The notes beneath the pieces are model-generated. The model did not search any database, was not told where the DNA came from, and worked only from the letters and a program-made list of their open reading frames with translations. From Thermobifida alba (GTDB lineage Bacteria > Actinomycetota > Actinomycetes > Streptosporangiales > Streptosporangiaceae), in the NCBI RefSeq assembly GCF_023208015.1, contig NZ_CP051627.1, positions 2,799,501 through 2,863,500 of the forward strand: 64,000 nucleotides of DNA, written 5' to 3'. Shown here one piece after another: positions 1-9,812 of this stretch. The position numbers and the translations under genes were made by a program. Numbering within the stretch: the stretch's first letter is position 1; each line of letters opens with the position of its first letter.

Positions 1-1091
1 CAGACGTCGAGTCTGGCCGCCACGGTCCCGGTGCGGTCGTCGGCCGCGTCGGCGCGTCCGGAGAGGACGTCGTGGGACTCCCACCAATCATGGTAGGCAG
101 CGGCGAGACCCTCCAGGTAACGCACCAGGATATGGGGCTGGTGACGGCGGGCCGCGGCGCGCAGCGCGGCGGGCCCGTCGAACAGCGCCCCCAGCACCGC
201 CTCGGCCGCGGGTTCGGTGAGGGCCGCCACCTCCGCGGCGGTGTGGGCGCGGCCCCCGCCCAGCCGCCGCAGGCCCAGGCCGGCCGCCCAGCGTTCGTGG
301 GCGGTGCGGGCGTGGGCGTGGGCGTGGCGCAGGACGAAGGCGGGGTTGGCGAAGGTGGCGCGCGCCCACTCCCCCGGGTGGTCGGGGGTGGGGCGGGCGG
401 GCAGCCGCGGTCCGGTGGTCTCGTGGGGCCGCGGCGTCTCCGTGGCGCCGCGGCAGGCGGCGACGCGGGCGGCGGCCTCCCCCGTCACGGCGAGCAGTCG
501 GGCGGCCTCGTCCCCGCGTCCGTCCCCCGACGCGTCGCGCCAGTCGGCCGCGGGCTGGTCGGCGAGCAGGTCCGCGACGTCGGCGGCCGTGGCGGCGGCG
601 ACGGCCGCCGCGATGCGGCGGCGCGCGTCGGCGCGGGCCAGGTCGCGGAGCCGGGTCGCGTCGCGGGCGCGGCCCAGGTCCGACAGCGTCCAGCCGGGCA
701 GCGGCGCGGGCCGCCGGGCCGGCCGGGGCCGCGGGGGCAGGTCGAGCAGGTGGTGGGCGGGGGCGTCGGCGGCGACCTGGACGAGCGCGGTGCGCACCGC
801 CGGGACGGGGGTGAAGGCGACGAACCCGGGGCCGTCGACGCGGGCGTCGGCGAGGTGCGGCCGGCGTCGCAGCACCGCGGCGACGTCGGCGGCGAGGCCG
901 CGGGCGTCGCGCCCGGCCCGTCCGGCCAGTCGCGGCGGCAGGGCGGAGGTGTACTCCCCCGGTGCGGCGGCCGAGCGCCGGGTCGGGGTGTCGGGCATCT
1001 CGCCGGCGGGGATGCCGGTCGCCTCGGCGCAGGCGTGGCGGACCAGGGCGTCGAGCTGCCGGGGGGTGGCGGCGAAGGACGGCGCGGACAC
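1..1091 (-). CDS. nrtL: ArgS-related anticodon-binding (DALR domain) protein, 3' end outside the window
   Basis: The minus strand stays open from a GTG at 1091 to the window edge, about 363 codons without a stop. The C-terminal part reads like the helical DALR anticodon-binding domain of arginyl-tRNA synthetase (FANPAFVLRHAHAHARTAHERWA, later LVRYLEGLAAAYHDWW). The HIGH and KMSKS motifs of the catalytic core are not seen; the N-terminal half is alanine/arginine-rich. In actinobacteria such truncated ArgS-like proteins are annotated NrtL and, from memory, precede lysA-hom-thr genes. Its role is not established; tRNA binding without aminoacylation is an inference. The GTG lies two bases after the stop of the response regulator at 1094-1480, so the two are probably translated from one mRNA. 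Family assignment is good, function unknown. Confidence 0.7.
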   Translation of the reverse strand, partial: MSAPSFAATPRQLDALVRHACAEATGIPAGEMPDTPTRRSAAAPGEYTSALPPRLAGRAGRDARGLAADVAAVLRRRPHLADARVDGPGFVAFTPVPAVRTALVQVAADAPAHHLLDLPPRPRPARRPAPLPGWTLSDLGRARDATRLRDLARADARRRIAAAVAAATAADVADLLADQPAADWRDASGDGRGDEAARLLAVTGEAAARVAACRGATETPRPHETTGPRLPARPTPDHPGEWARATFANPAFVLRHAHAHARTAHERWAAGLGLRRLGGGRAHTAAEVAALTEPAAEAVLGALFDGPAALRAAARRHQPHILVRYLEGLAAAYHDWWESHDVLSGRADAADDRTGTVAARLDV

Positions 1092-1093
1092 GG

Positions 1094-1480
1094 TCAGCCG
1101 GAACCGGGGAAGGCCAGGGAGCGCACGACGTCGATGAGTTCCGCGGGGTCGAAGGGTTTGGTGACGAACGCGTCCACGCCGATGCCGCGGCCCCGCCGCC
1201 GGTCCTCCTCCTGGGCCCGCGCTGTGACGAGTACCACTTTCGTCCCCCGTGTAGCGGCGTCCTCCTTGAGCCGTTCGGCGGTGGCCCACCCGTCCAGCCG
1301 GGGCATCATGACGTCCAGGGTGACCACGTCCGGCGCCACCTGCCGCACGCGGTCCAGGCAGTCCTGCCCGTCGGTGGCGGTGTGCACCTCGAATCCCTCC
1401 AGTCTCAGGTTCAGAGCGATGAGCTCTCTGATCACCTCGTCGTCGTCGACCACCAGCACGCGTCCCGTCTCTTGTCTCAC
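1094..1480 (-). CDS. Single-domain response regulator (receiver only)
   Basis: A 128-residue protein consisting only of a CheY-like receiver domain. The acidic pocket (VVDDDE, residues 10-15), phospho-acceptor Asp56 (TLDVMMPRLDG), switch Thr85 (LVTAR) and Lys107 (VTKPF) are all present, so it should be phosphorylatable. There is no DNA-binding or other output domain, and no histidine kinase lies in the window, so it must act through a partner or as a phosphate relay. It is the first gene of a two-gene unit with the ArgS-like protein downstream. The pairing of this regulator with an ArgS-like gene recurs in actinobacteria as far as I recall, but the signal it carries is unknown. Confidence 0.88.
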   Translation of the reverse strand: MRQETGRVLVVDDDEVIRELIALNLRLEGFEVHTATDGQDCLDRVRQVAPDVVTLDVMMPRLDGWATAERLKEDAATRGTKVVLVTARAQEEDRRRGRGIGVDAFVTKPFDPAELIDVVRSLAFPGSG

Positions 1481-1589
1481 GGGCGCGACACTAGCGTCCC
1501 GGCCCGCCTCCCGCGGCGGGATCGGTGCGGCCGGCGGTCAAGACCGTGCAACCCACTCAGCGGCCCTGCTAGAGTTGAGACCGCAAAGC

Positions 1590-1661
1590 GCCCCCTTAGC
1601 TCAGGGGATAGAGCAACGGCCTCCGGAGCCGTGTGCGCAGGTTCGAATCCTGCAGGGGGCA
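1590..1661 (+). tRNA. tRNA-Arg, anticodon CCG
   Basis: A 72-base cloverleaf: 7-bp acceptor stem (GCCCCCT with AGGGGGC), D arm (GCTC/GAGC), 5-bp anticodon stem (ACGGC/GCCGT) with loop CTCCGGA giving anticodon CCG, a short variable loop, and a T arm (GCAGG TTCGAAT CCTGC). The discriminator is A1661. The CCA end is not encoded; the genome continues CCT. It reads CGG codons, which are abundant in this GC-rich genome. A terminator follows about 30 bases downstream. Confidence 0.96.
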
Positions 1662-1689
1662 CCTGGAACGCAGCGGACAACCCCGACTG

Positions 1690-1712
1690 ACCCCGTGTCA
1701 GCGGGGTTTTTT
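1690..1712 (+). terminator. Rho-independent terminator of tRNA-Arg
   Basis: Six-base stem ACCCCG (1690-1695) and CGGGGT (1702-1707) with a six-base loop, followed directly by a run of T. It is one of the few classical U-tailed terminators in the window. Confidence 0.85.
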
Positions 1713-2520
1713 CGTGGGCGCCCACCCCGTCCGGCGTTTCCCGCGCGGGCGCCGCGGCCGGTTCCGGCCAGACCGGTGGCCGCCGCGGACGGGCGGCCCC
1801 GTGGAGGGGGTCTCCGGTGCGGTGGAGGGGCTGTGCACCGCCCGCCGCCGTCGGCCAGCCGCGTCGGAGGGCGCCGATGGGCCGGCGCCGTCCCCGGGGG
1901 GATGCCCCCGTGCCTCGCAGTCCTTCCCACGGTCGGCCTCCTGAAGCTCGCCGGCCCCTCGGCCCCGGGGGCCTTCGGCCCCGACCACCTGTTCCGCTCC
2001 CGGTGGACGCGGCTGCTGCTGTTGCTGCTTCCGCTCGGGAAGCTCCTGCGGTGCACTCCCTCCCGGGCCGCGTGTCCGTCTCCGCGGAGAAGGGCGTCGT
2101 CTCCTCCGCCTGCTCCGCCCTCCGGATCCTCCTGGGGGTCGGGGGCCTCGTCCCGGTGGGGGCGGTGGAGGAGCACGCGCTGCGGCAGCGCGGGACGGCG
2201 GCCACGTGCGTCATCCGCGGGATCGGTGTGCGGGTGGAGAAGAGGCACACCACCGATGCGGACGGCGACCGGGGACACCACCGTCACCCGCGACACGCAC
2301 CGGGTGGGGTGGGGGACGGGGGGAGCCTGCTCGTCACCGGGCGCAGCCGGCACGGCGAGGCGGGCGGCTCCGTGGCGGCGGTCCACACCCCCGCCCGCCG
2401 GGGTCGCCCCGCGTTTCACCGACTCCCCCGCCGGAACGGTCGCATCGCCGTGGACCGGCCTCCCCCGCCGTCCTCGGCCCGGTGCTGTGGAGCCTGTCCC
2501 GCGTCCGGAAGGTCCTGCGG
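1713..2520. other. Long stretch without a supported gene
   Basis: About 800 bases between the tRNA terminator and the esterase terminators. Several open frames exist on both strands, but they are arginine/proline/alanine-rich, lack a convincing ribosome binding site and show no family motif. Third-position GC is not clearly biased in any one frame. It may be decayed sequence. No inverted repeat, integrase or transposase remnant was recognised. Confidence 0.5.
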
Positions 2521-2584
2521 CCCCGGCGCCCCGCGCCCGCGGGGCGCCGGGGCTCTGGGCGGGGCGGGTGGGTCCCGCCCCGCC
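2521..2584 (-). terminator. Two tandem GC-rich hairpins downstream of the esterase
   Basis: 2521-2552 is a perfect 15-bp inverted repeat (CCCCGGCGCCCCGCG, 2-base loop). 2558-2584 is a perfect 11-bp inverted repeat (GGCGGGGCGGG, 5-base loop). They sit 18 to 80 bases past the esterase stop on its downstream side. No U-tract follows, as is usual for actinobacterial I-shaped terminators. Confidence 0.7.
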
Positions 2585-2601
2585 GTCCGGGTCCGGCGGG
2601 A

Positions 2602-4525
<1,924 letters not shown>

Positions 4526-4532
4526 GGGGCTC

Positions 4533-5306
4533 ATGCGAATCAGGCAGGCCAGCCGCCGCGGTGTCGGAGCGAACAACGAGGACCGGCTCGGCGCCGGAGC
4601 CGACTGGGCGTTCGTCCTGGACGGCGCCACCGCCCCGGCCGGAGTGGCCAGCGGCTGCATTCACGACGTGAGTTGGCTGGTGGACCGGCTGGCCGAAGCC
4701 CTGCGTGCCACGCTGAGCACGCCCATGCCGCTGGCCGACGCACTCGCCGTCGCCATCGAACGGGTCCGCTACGCGCACGGCGGCGCCTGCGACCTGGACA
4801 ACCCCGACAGCCCCTCGGCGACGGTGGCCCTGGCCCGCCGCCGCGAGGACGGCTTCGACTACCTGGTCCTGGCCGACACGGCGGTGGTGTTCGCCCAGGA
4901 GGACGGGACGGTGCGGGCGGTCAGCGACGACCGGGTGGACCGGCTGCCGGGCGGACGCCCCTACAGCAGGCAGCTGGTACGGGAGTCACGCAACGCCCCC
5001 GGAGGGTTCTGGGTGGCCAGCACGGTTCCCGAGGCCGCCTACGAGGCGCTCACGGGGACCGTGCTGACCAGCGAGTTCGCGTTGATGTCGGACGGCTGCT
5101 CCCGGCTGGTGGACTACTACGGGCACAGCTGGCGGGAGGTCTGGGACCACCTGCGCGCCCACGGGCCGCACTCGCTGGTCGACTGGGTCCGCGCGGAGGA
5201 GGAGCGCCACGGCGTCGCGTTGGGCAAACTGCACGACGACGCCACCGTGCTGCACGCGGTGTTCGCCCCCGACCAGACCCGCAGCCTGGTCAGGGCTGTC
5301 CGCTGA
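4533..5306 (+). CDS. PP2C-family protein phosphatase-like protein
   Basis: A 257-residue cytoplasmic protein with the spaced acidic motifs of metal-dependent PP2C phosphatases: NNEDR near residue 15, VLDGAT near 29, LMSDG near 178 and HDDAT near 225. These are the positions that hold the two metal ions. The middle of the domain is shorter and more divergent than in PstP-type enzymes, so substrate and activity are uncertain; dephosphorylation of Ser/Thr proteins is inferred from the family. The ATG at 4533 follows AGAGGGG by three bases. No Ser/Thr kinase is adjacent. A strong hairpin at 5334-5363 ends the unit. Confidence 0.8.
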   Translation: MRIRQASRRGVGANNEDRLGAGADWAFVLDGATAPAGVASGCIHDVSWLVDRLAEALRATLSTPMPLADALAVAIERVRYAHGGACDLDNPDSPSATVALARRREDGFDYLVLADTAVVFAQEDGTVRAVSDDRVDRLPGGRPYSRQLVRESRNAPGGFWVASTVPEAAYEALTGTVLTSEFALMSDGCSRLVDYYGHSWREVWDHLRAHGPHSLVDWVRAEEERHGVALGKLHDDATVLHAVFAPDQTRSLVRAVR

Positions 5307-5333
5307 CCGCGGCGTCGCCCGCGGAGAAGAGCC

Positions 5334-5363
5334 GGGCCGGTCCGCGGTGGTGCGGACCGGCCC
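5334..5363 (+). terminator. Hairpin terminator after the phosphatase
   Basis: Perfect 12-bp stem GGGCCGGTCCGC with a six-base loop (GGTGGT), starting 28 bases after the stop. The facing gene ends at 5627, so it may serve both directions. Confidence 0.75.
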
Positions 5364-5626
5364 CGGCGGCCCTCCCGGATCCGCCGGCCCCGCTGCCTGC
5401 GGGGCCGGTCACGGATGCGGGGAGTGCGGTTGTCGCCTGGCTCCGGCCAGTGGCTCGGGGGTGTGGCTGGTCGTGTCCGCCACGGACGGCGGTCACGCTG
5501 TCGGGGGATGCTGCGCGCTGGGGCGCTCACGACGGCCCGCTCTTCTTCTCTCCTCGTCCCGACCGGTGACCGGGTTCGGGCGGTCAAGAGCGGTGTGGCT
5601 CCAAGAGGTGGTCCCCGTGGCCGGGG

Positions 5627-6547
5627 TCAGGCTGCGGCGAGTTCCATCGCCACCCGGAACGCCTGGGTGTCCGCGCGCCCCCGGTTGGCCAGTGCGGTGG
5701 CGAAGACGGGGGCGAAGGCGACGCACCACCGGAACAGCCGCTGGCTGGGCACGCCGATCCCGGCCGCCAGCACCACGCAGCGCTCCTTGATCTCGTCGAG
5801 CGACTCGGCCTTCCACACCGCCCAGTCGATCGCGTCGTAGGCGGGGTCGCCCAGGCAGCCGCGCGGGTCGATGGCGACCAGGCCCCGTTTGACCCCTCCG
5901 TCGAGGATGTTGCCCGGGTGGAGCTCCCCGTGGAGCGGAACCGCGTTGTCCCCCTCCCAGGCGAGGCTGCGGGCCAAGGCGTGGCCGTGGTGCATGAACG
6001 GGGCCGGGACGAGGTCGGCGGCGACCCCCTCGGTCCGCGCGCGTTCCCACAGGTCGAACAGGAAGTTGACGCGGCTGACGAGCGGGTGCAGCTCCCAGCG
6101 CTCCGAACCGCTGATCCCGACCGAGTGCAGGTCGTTGATGAGGGCGATGATCTGCTCCATCGGGGGGACCGTGCCGATCTCGGCGATGGTGAACCCCGGT
6201 TCGACGGCCTCCATCAGGATTCCGCCGCGTTTCGCGTCCACCTCGTAGACCTCCGGTACCCGGGTGGTGGACGCCCAGAAGGCCAGGACCCGCCCCTCGG
6301 CGTCGATGAGGGCGGGGTCGGGGCTCGCCTTGAGCACGGCCGCCGAGCCGTCGGCGCGGCGGCAGTGGAAGACCACCGACGTCTGGCCGTGCGGCCCCAT
6401 TCCCTCGACGGTGCAGCCCCACTTCTCGGTGAGTTCTGAGACGAGGCCGGGAAGTCCGTCCAGCCAGTGAAGTGCTCCGGTGCCGAAACGCCGGACCAGA
6501 CGGTCTCGCTGTTTGTCATCGACTGGTTTCGCTATGACGTCGTTCAT
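5627..6547 (-). CDS. Aminoglycoside/hydroxyurea phosphotransferase-like kinase, HGE variant
   Basis: A 306-residue protein of the APH(6)/hydroxyurea resistance kinase group. The Brenner motif reads LHGELHPGNIL (His206-Gly207-Glu208) and the second metal motif is AIDPRGCLGDPAYD (Asp227), the arrangement typical of streptomycin/hydroxyurea kinases. The usual catalytic base is Asp (HGD); here it is Glu, so activity is uncertain. The best start is ATG 6547: the hexamer TAGGGT (6555-6560) ends seven bases upstream, which fits a leaderless promoter. A GTG three codons earlier would overlap this -10 box. It may confer resistance, but a housekeeping role is equally possible. Confidence 0.82.
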   Translation of the reverse strand: MNDVIAKPVDDKQRDRLVRRFGTGALHWLDGLPGLVSELTEKWGCTVEGMGPHGQTSVVFHCRRADGSAAVLKASPDPALIDAEGRVLAFWASTTRVPEVYEVDAKRGGILMEAVEPGFTIAEIGTVPPMEQIIALINDLHSVGISGSERWELHPLVSRVNFLFDLWERARTEGVAADLVPAPFMHHGHALARSLAWEGDNAVPLHGELHPGNILDGGVKRGLVAIDPRGCLGDPAYDAIDWAVWKAESLDEIKERCVVLAAGIGVPSQRLFRWCVAFAPVFATALANRGRADTQAFRVAMELAAA

Positions 6548-6554
6548 GGGAACC

Positions 6555-6560
6555 ACCCTA
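6555..6560 (-). promoter_or_regulatory. -10 box for a leaderless mRNA of the APH-like gene
   Basis: TAGGGT followed by exactly seven bases and ATG 6547. The same spacing occurs at def, trmH-like, lysR, sdhC and the SGNH gene in this window. The predicted transcription start is on or next to the start codon. Confidence 0.55.
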
Positions 6561-6745
6561 GGGAGATCGTGTTTCCTCTATCCGTGCTTCCCCTCTGCGC
6601 CCCCGTCACTCCTCTTTCCCCAGTGGTGTTCTGTGTCCACATCGTTCACAGTCGGCGCTCCGGCGGTTTCCGGCCGGCTCTGCGGAAGGGGAGAAAAGGC
6701 GTTCCCGGGCGCGGGGGCCGAATGTCCTCGACACTCGAAGAGAAG

Positions 6746-6783
6746 GTCCGGGGGGCGGTCCCGGCCGGGACCGCCCCCCGGAC
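6746..6783 (-). terminator. 17-bp perfect hairpin terminator
   Basis: GTCCGGGGGGCGGTCCC pairs perfectly with its complement across a 4-base loop (GGCC). It lies 71 bases past the stop of the chelatase-like gene at 6854, on its downstream side. Confidence 0.75.
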
Positions 6784-6853
6784 ACCGTGCTGGACGGCGG
6801 AATTCCCGGGCCCCGACGCCGGCCGGTGCCCTGCGGCCGGCCGGGGCCCCGGG

Positions 6854-7546
6854 TCACGCCGCGAGCCGGGCGGTGGCGGCCCGGTGCTGGGCCAGCAGGG
6901 TCTCCACGACGACGGGCGAAGGGCCGAGCGGGGCGGCGACCGCGGTGGCGCCGATCTCGCGGAGCCCGTCGAGGTCCGCGCCGTCCACGAGCTGCCAGGT
7001 GGCCACGGCCACCCGGCTGTGCCCGTTGCGGCGCAGCCGGGCCACGGCGTCGGCGACGGAGGGCGCCCAGGCGTGCAGATAGCCGACCTGCACCGGGGTC
7101 TGGACGCGGCGGCTCAGCATGCGGGCCACGTCCATGACCTGTCGGCGTTCGCCGTTGCCGGGAAGCTCCACCCCTCCGTCCGCGGCGAGGACGACGCCGT
7201 CGCCGGGGCGCCAGCCGGCGGCGTGCAGCCGGGCGACGAGTTGGGCGACGATCGAGGGCACGGCTCCCAGCGGGGCGGTGGCGCAGGCGTCGAACCGGTC
7301 GCCGAGGTCGAGGCTGGCCAGGAGTTCGGTGCTGGCCGCGTCGCTGCCCGCGAGAAAGGCCGGGACCACCACGAGCGGTCCCGTGGTCGACTCCACCGCG
7401 GACCGCAGTTCCGCGCGCGTTCCGAAGGCCGCACACACCGGGGCCTCCCGGCGGTCGGCCACCGTCTCGGCCAGGGCGTGCAGGGCCTCTCTGCGCTGGG
7501 CGTCGCGTGTTCCGTCCGCCACGAGAACCATAGTCGGGACCTTCAC
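6854..7546 (-). CDS. CbiX/sirohydrochlorin chelatase-like protein, catalytic His replaced
   Basis: About 230 residues made of two repeated CbiX-type halves. CbiX/SirB enzymes insert Co or Fe into sirohydrochlorin and use a His in an AHGSRDP-like motif near the N-terminus. Here the equivalent segment is LVADGTRD with Asp at that place, and the second half reads LAADGGVELPG. The fold signature is otherwise recognisable (VVPAFLAGS; RLRRNGHSRVAVATW). It is therefore chelatase-like but may not chelate; a metal or tetrapyrrole binding role is possible. I chose GTG 7546, five bases after GGAGG; a GTG one codon earlier and a TTG further upstream are alternatives. No sulfite reductase, nitrite reductase or cobalamin genes are adjacent. 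Confidence 0.7.
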   Translation of the reverse strand: MKVPTMVLVADGTRDAQRREALHALAETVADRREAPVCAAFGTRAELRSAVESTTGPLVVVPAFLAGSDAASTELLASLDLGDRFDACATAPLGAVPSIVAQLVARLHAAGWRPGDGVVLAADGGVELPGNGERRQVMDVARMLSRRVQTPVQVGYLHAWAPSVADAVARLRRNGHSRVAVATWQLVDGADLDGLREIGATAVAAPLGPSPVVVETLLAQHRAATARLAA

Positions 7547-7559
7547 CACTGCCTCCAAA

Positions 7560-8140
7560 AAAGACCCGGGGTAACCCTGCCCGTTATCCCGGAAGCCTAA
7601 TGAGCACGGGTTTCACACGAATGAAGCCGTGTTACACGTGAGCTAACAGCGACCAATGGCGCTGCCCCGCCCGCACAAAGCCGGAACAAAGACCAGGTTG
7701 GTTGGCTCCGGGAAGCACGCTGGAGGATCACATCTGCGATGACCAGCGCCGGTAGCCACCCGCCAAAGAGGATAATCGAAGGAAATTTCCTTCTCCATGC
7801 CGCAACAATGTTGCGCTCATCACTCGTGATGTCGTTCCGCACAACGCAGGCGGTGCGGACCTGCGGGGGGTCGGGGAGGGCGGGTGCCGGTCAAAGGTCA
7901 GCCTTCCAGGAGATCCACCGGAGCGCTTCCGGCTCATTCCGGTAGCGCGGTGTTCAGGAAATACCCAGATTCGAACAGGGTTTAACATAATTTCCCACGC
8001 AGTCCCCGCAAAACCGCAGCACAGAATGGGAGAATTTGAAAAGATCCGGTGGCCGGACGGGTGAATTGCCGGCGGGCGGCTCCCCGGGGCGGCCCGTCCG
8101 GCGGATCGCCCCTGTCGCGCGCGGCCCCCGTCGGCCACAA
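7560..8140. other. AT-richer intergenic region with a cluster of inverted repeats
   Basis: About 580 bases with lower GC than its surroundings and no supported gene. Three inverted repeats lie within 54 bases: GAAGGAAATTTCCTTC (perfect 16-bp palindrome, 7778-7793), CGCAACA-A-TGTTGCG (7801-7815) and CATCAC-TC-GTGATG (7818-7831). Near 7570, GGGTAACCC sits upstream of the chelatase-like gene. The frame at 7597-7842 (minus) encodes an 81-residue peptide with one hydrophobic segment but has no homologue I recognise. Confidence 0.5.
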
Positions 8141-8166
8141 TGGGACGGAGGGCGAAGGAGGGGCGG

Positions 8167-9441
8167 GTGCACCACGGCGCCGACGAGGAACTGGTTCGCG
8201 CGGATCCCCGGCTTCCGGGCCTGGAGGCGCTGCTGTCCGGGGACGCCGCCCTGGAGCTGCTCGACTCCCTGCTGCCGGACGACACCGAACGGCCCCTCCG
8301 GGTCGAGGTGGCGCGCGGCCGCTACCGCCGGGGCGTCGCTCTGACCGCGACGCTGACCCTGCACTACGCGGACGGCCCGCGGCACGCCTTCGCCAGGGCG
8401 CTGCCTCCCGACGCCGCGGCCGACCACGCCCGGCGGTGGTCCCCGCCGCCGTCGGACGGGTCCGCCGCCCTGGCCGCCCTGACGGAGCCGAGGCTGCGCG
8501 GACCGCTGTACGCCCCCGACCTCGGCGTGCTGCTGGGACCGCCCGTGGACGACCGCGCGCTGCCCGCCGCCCGGCGCCTCGCGGCGGAGCCGCAGCGGTT
8601 CACCGGGACCTCCCCCTCCCGCGCGCACACCCTCTCCTACTCGGCGGGGCACCACTGGACCGGGCGGTTCGACGACGCGGCGGACGGGTCCGGCCTGGTG
8701 GTCCACGCCCGCTCCGGCGGGGTGAACGCGGCCTGCTACCTGGCGCCCGCCGTCGCCGGGCTGCCCGTTCCCGACCTGGTCAAGGTGAGCCGGTACGGAC
8801 TCCTGGTGACCCGGTGGCTGCCCGGAGAGCCCCTCGACCGGCTCCTCGGACGCGACCGCTCCGCCGGGGAGGCGGCGCTCGCGGAGACGGGCCGTCTGCT
8901 GGCCCGGCTGCACTCGGTGCCGCCGCCCCGGGAGCTCCCCCGCCGCGATCCGGCGGCGGCGCTGGGGCGCGCCGCCGAGGAGGTGGCCGACCTCCTGCCC
9001 GACTTGGCCGTCCGGGCCGCGGCGGTGGCCCGGACGTGCGCGGACGCGCTGGCCTCCGCGGAGGCCCCGCAGGCCCTGGTCCACGGCTCCCTGCGCCCCG
9101 GGCGGGTGGTGGTGGGCGGGCGGGGGCCTGCCCTGGTCGGCCTGGAGGAGGCGCACACCGCCCACCCCGCGACCGATCTGGCCGGCTACGCCGCGGCCGG
9201 CAGCGGGCCGCGGCCGCCGGTCGGCGGCGCTCCGGCCGCCGTCCCCGGTCCGCTGCTCGACGGCTACCTGGCGGCACTCCCGAGCGCGGACGCCCGGCGG
9301 GTCCGCCGCGACCTCGGCGTGTGCACGGCCGCGGCGCTGCTGTGCCGGGCGACGGCCCCCTTCCGCCGCGGCGAGGACGACTGGGACGCCGGGGTCGCGG
9401 CGCTCCTCGCCGCCGCCGAGACCGCGCTGGCGGAGCAGTGA
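8167..9441 (+). CDS. Phosphotransferase (APH-fold) family protein, probable pseudokinase
   Basis: A 424-residue protein whose C-terminal half follows the aminoglycoside phosphotransferase/choline kinase layout: VTRWLPGEPLDRLL as hinge, LVHGSLRPGRVVV where active members have HGDxHPGNxLV, and LVGLEEAHTAHPATDLAGY where active members have IDWE...GDPxxDLA. The catalytic Asp is Ser, the metal-binding Asn is Arg and the second metal motif has lost its Asp, so catalysis is unlikely as read. GTG 8167 is the likely start because GAAGGAGGGG lies just upstream; an in-frame ATG nine codons earlier lacks one. In trehalose-utilising actinobacteria similar APH-like proteins act on maltose, but no glycan gene is adjacent here. 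Function unknown. Confidence 0.75.
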   Translation: MHHGADEELVRADPRLPGLEALLSGDAALELLDSLLPDDTERPLRVEVARGRYRRGVALTATLTLHYADGPRHAFARALPPDAAADHARRWSPPPSDGSAALAALTEPRLRGPLYAPDLGVLLGPPVDDRALPAARRLAAEPQRFTGTSPSRAHTLSYSAGHHWTGRFDDAADGSGLVVHARSGGVNAACYLAPAVAGLPVPDLVKVSRYGLLVTRWLPGEPLDRLLGRDRSAGEAALAETGRLLARLHSVPPPRELPRRDPAAALGRAAEEVADLLPDLAVRAAAVARTCADALASAEAPQALVHGSLRPGRVVVGGRGPALVGLEEAHTAHPATDLAGYAAAGSGPRPPVGGAPAAVPGPLLDGYLAALPSADARRVRRDLGVCTAAALLCRATAPFRRGEDDWDAGVAALLAAAETALAEQ

Positions 9442-9812
9442 CCCGAAGGAGGACGGCCGAGTCCGGGGCGCTTCGCCGCGCTTCGGTGTCCCCCGGCGCA
9501 CTCCGGGTCGCCGCCTCCCTCCGATTCGCGGGTCTGGCAGCGCCGTCCGCTCCCCGCGCGTGCGACCATGGACCCGGTCGGCGCGGAAGTGCCGTGGACC
9601 ACGGCCCGTCGCCGCCGGACCGGTGGCGACCGCCCGGGAAGCGGCGTCCGGCGTGCCGACACGGCGCGGCGGGCAACGGAGCCTCCGCCTTGTCCAAACG
9701 AATATCGGCCCCCAAACTGGGAAATGCGGGCCTTCGAAGACCGTCTGCGTCCCGGACGGCCGGACACGACGCCGCGACCCGTCCCGGAACAACTGGACTG
9801 GAGTAGTGACTG
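9442..9812. other. Intergenic region without a supported gene
   Basis: About 370 bases between two plus-strand genes. A frame at 9568-9813 (81 codons) ends in a TGATG overlap with the next start but has no codon bias, ribosome binding site or family motif. TTGTCCAAACGAATAT near 9690-9705 is a locally AT-rich patch that could hold the promoter of the nucleotidyltransferase. Confidence 0.4.

Noticed and set aside
7597-7842. 81-codon minus-strand frame with a hydrophobic segment
   Set aside because: No homologue recognised, and the inverted repeats in the region argue for non-coding DNA.
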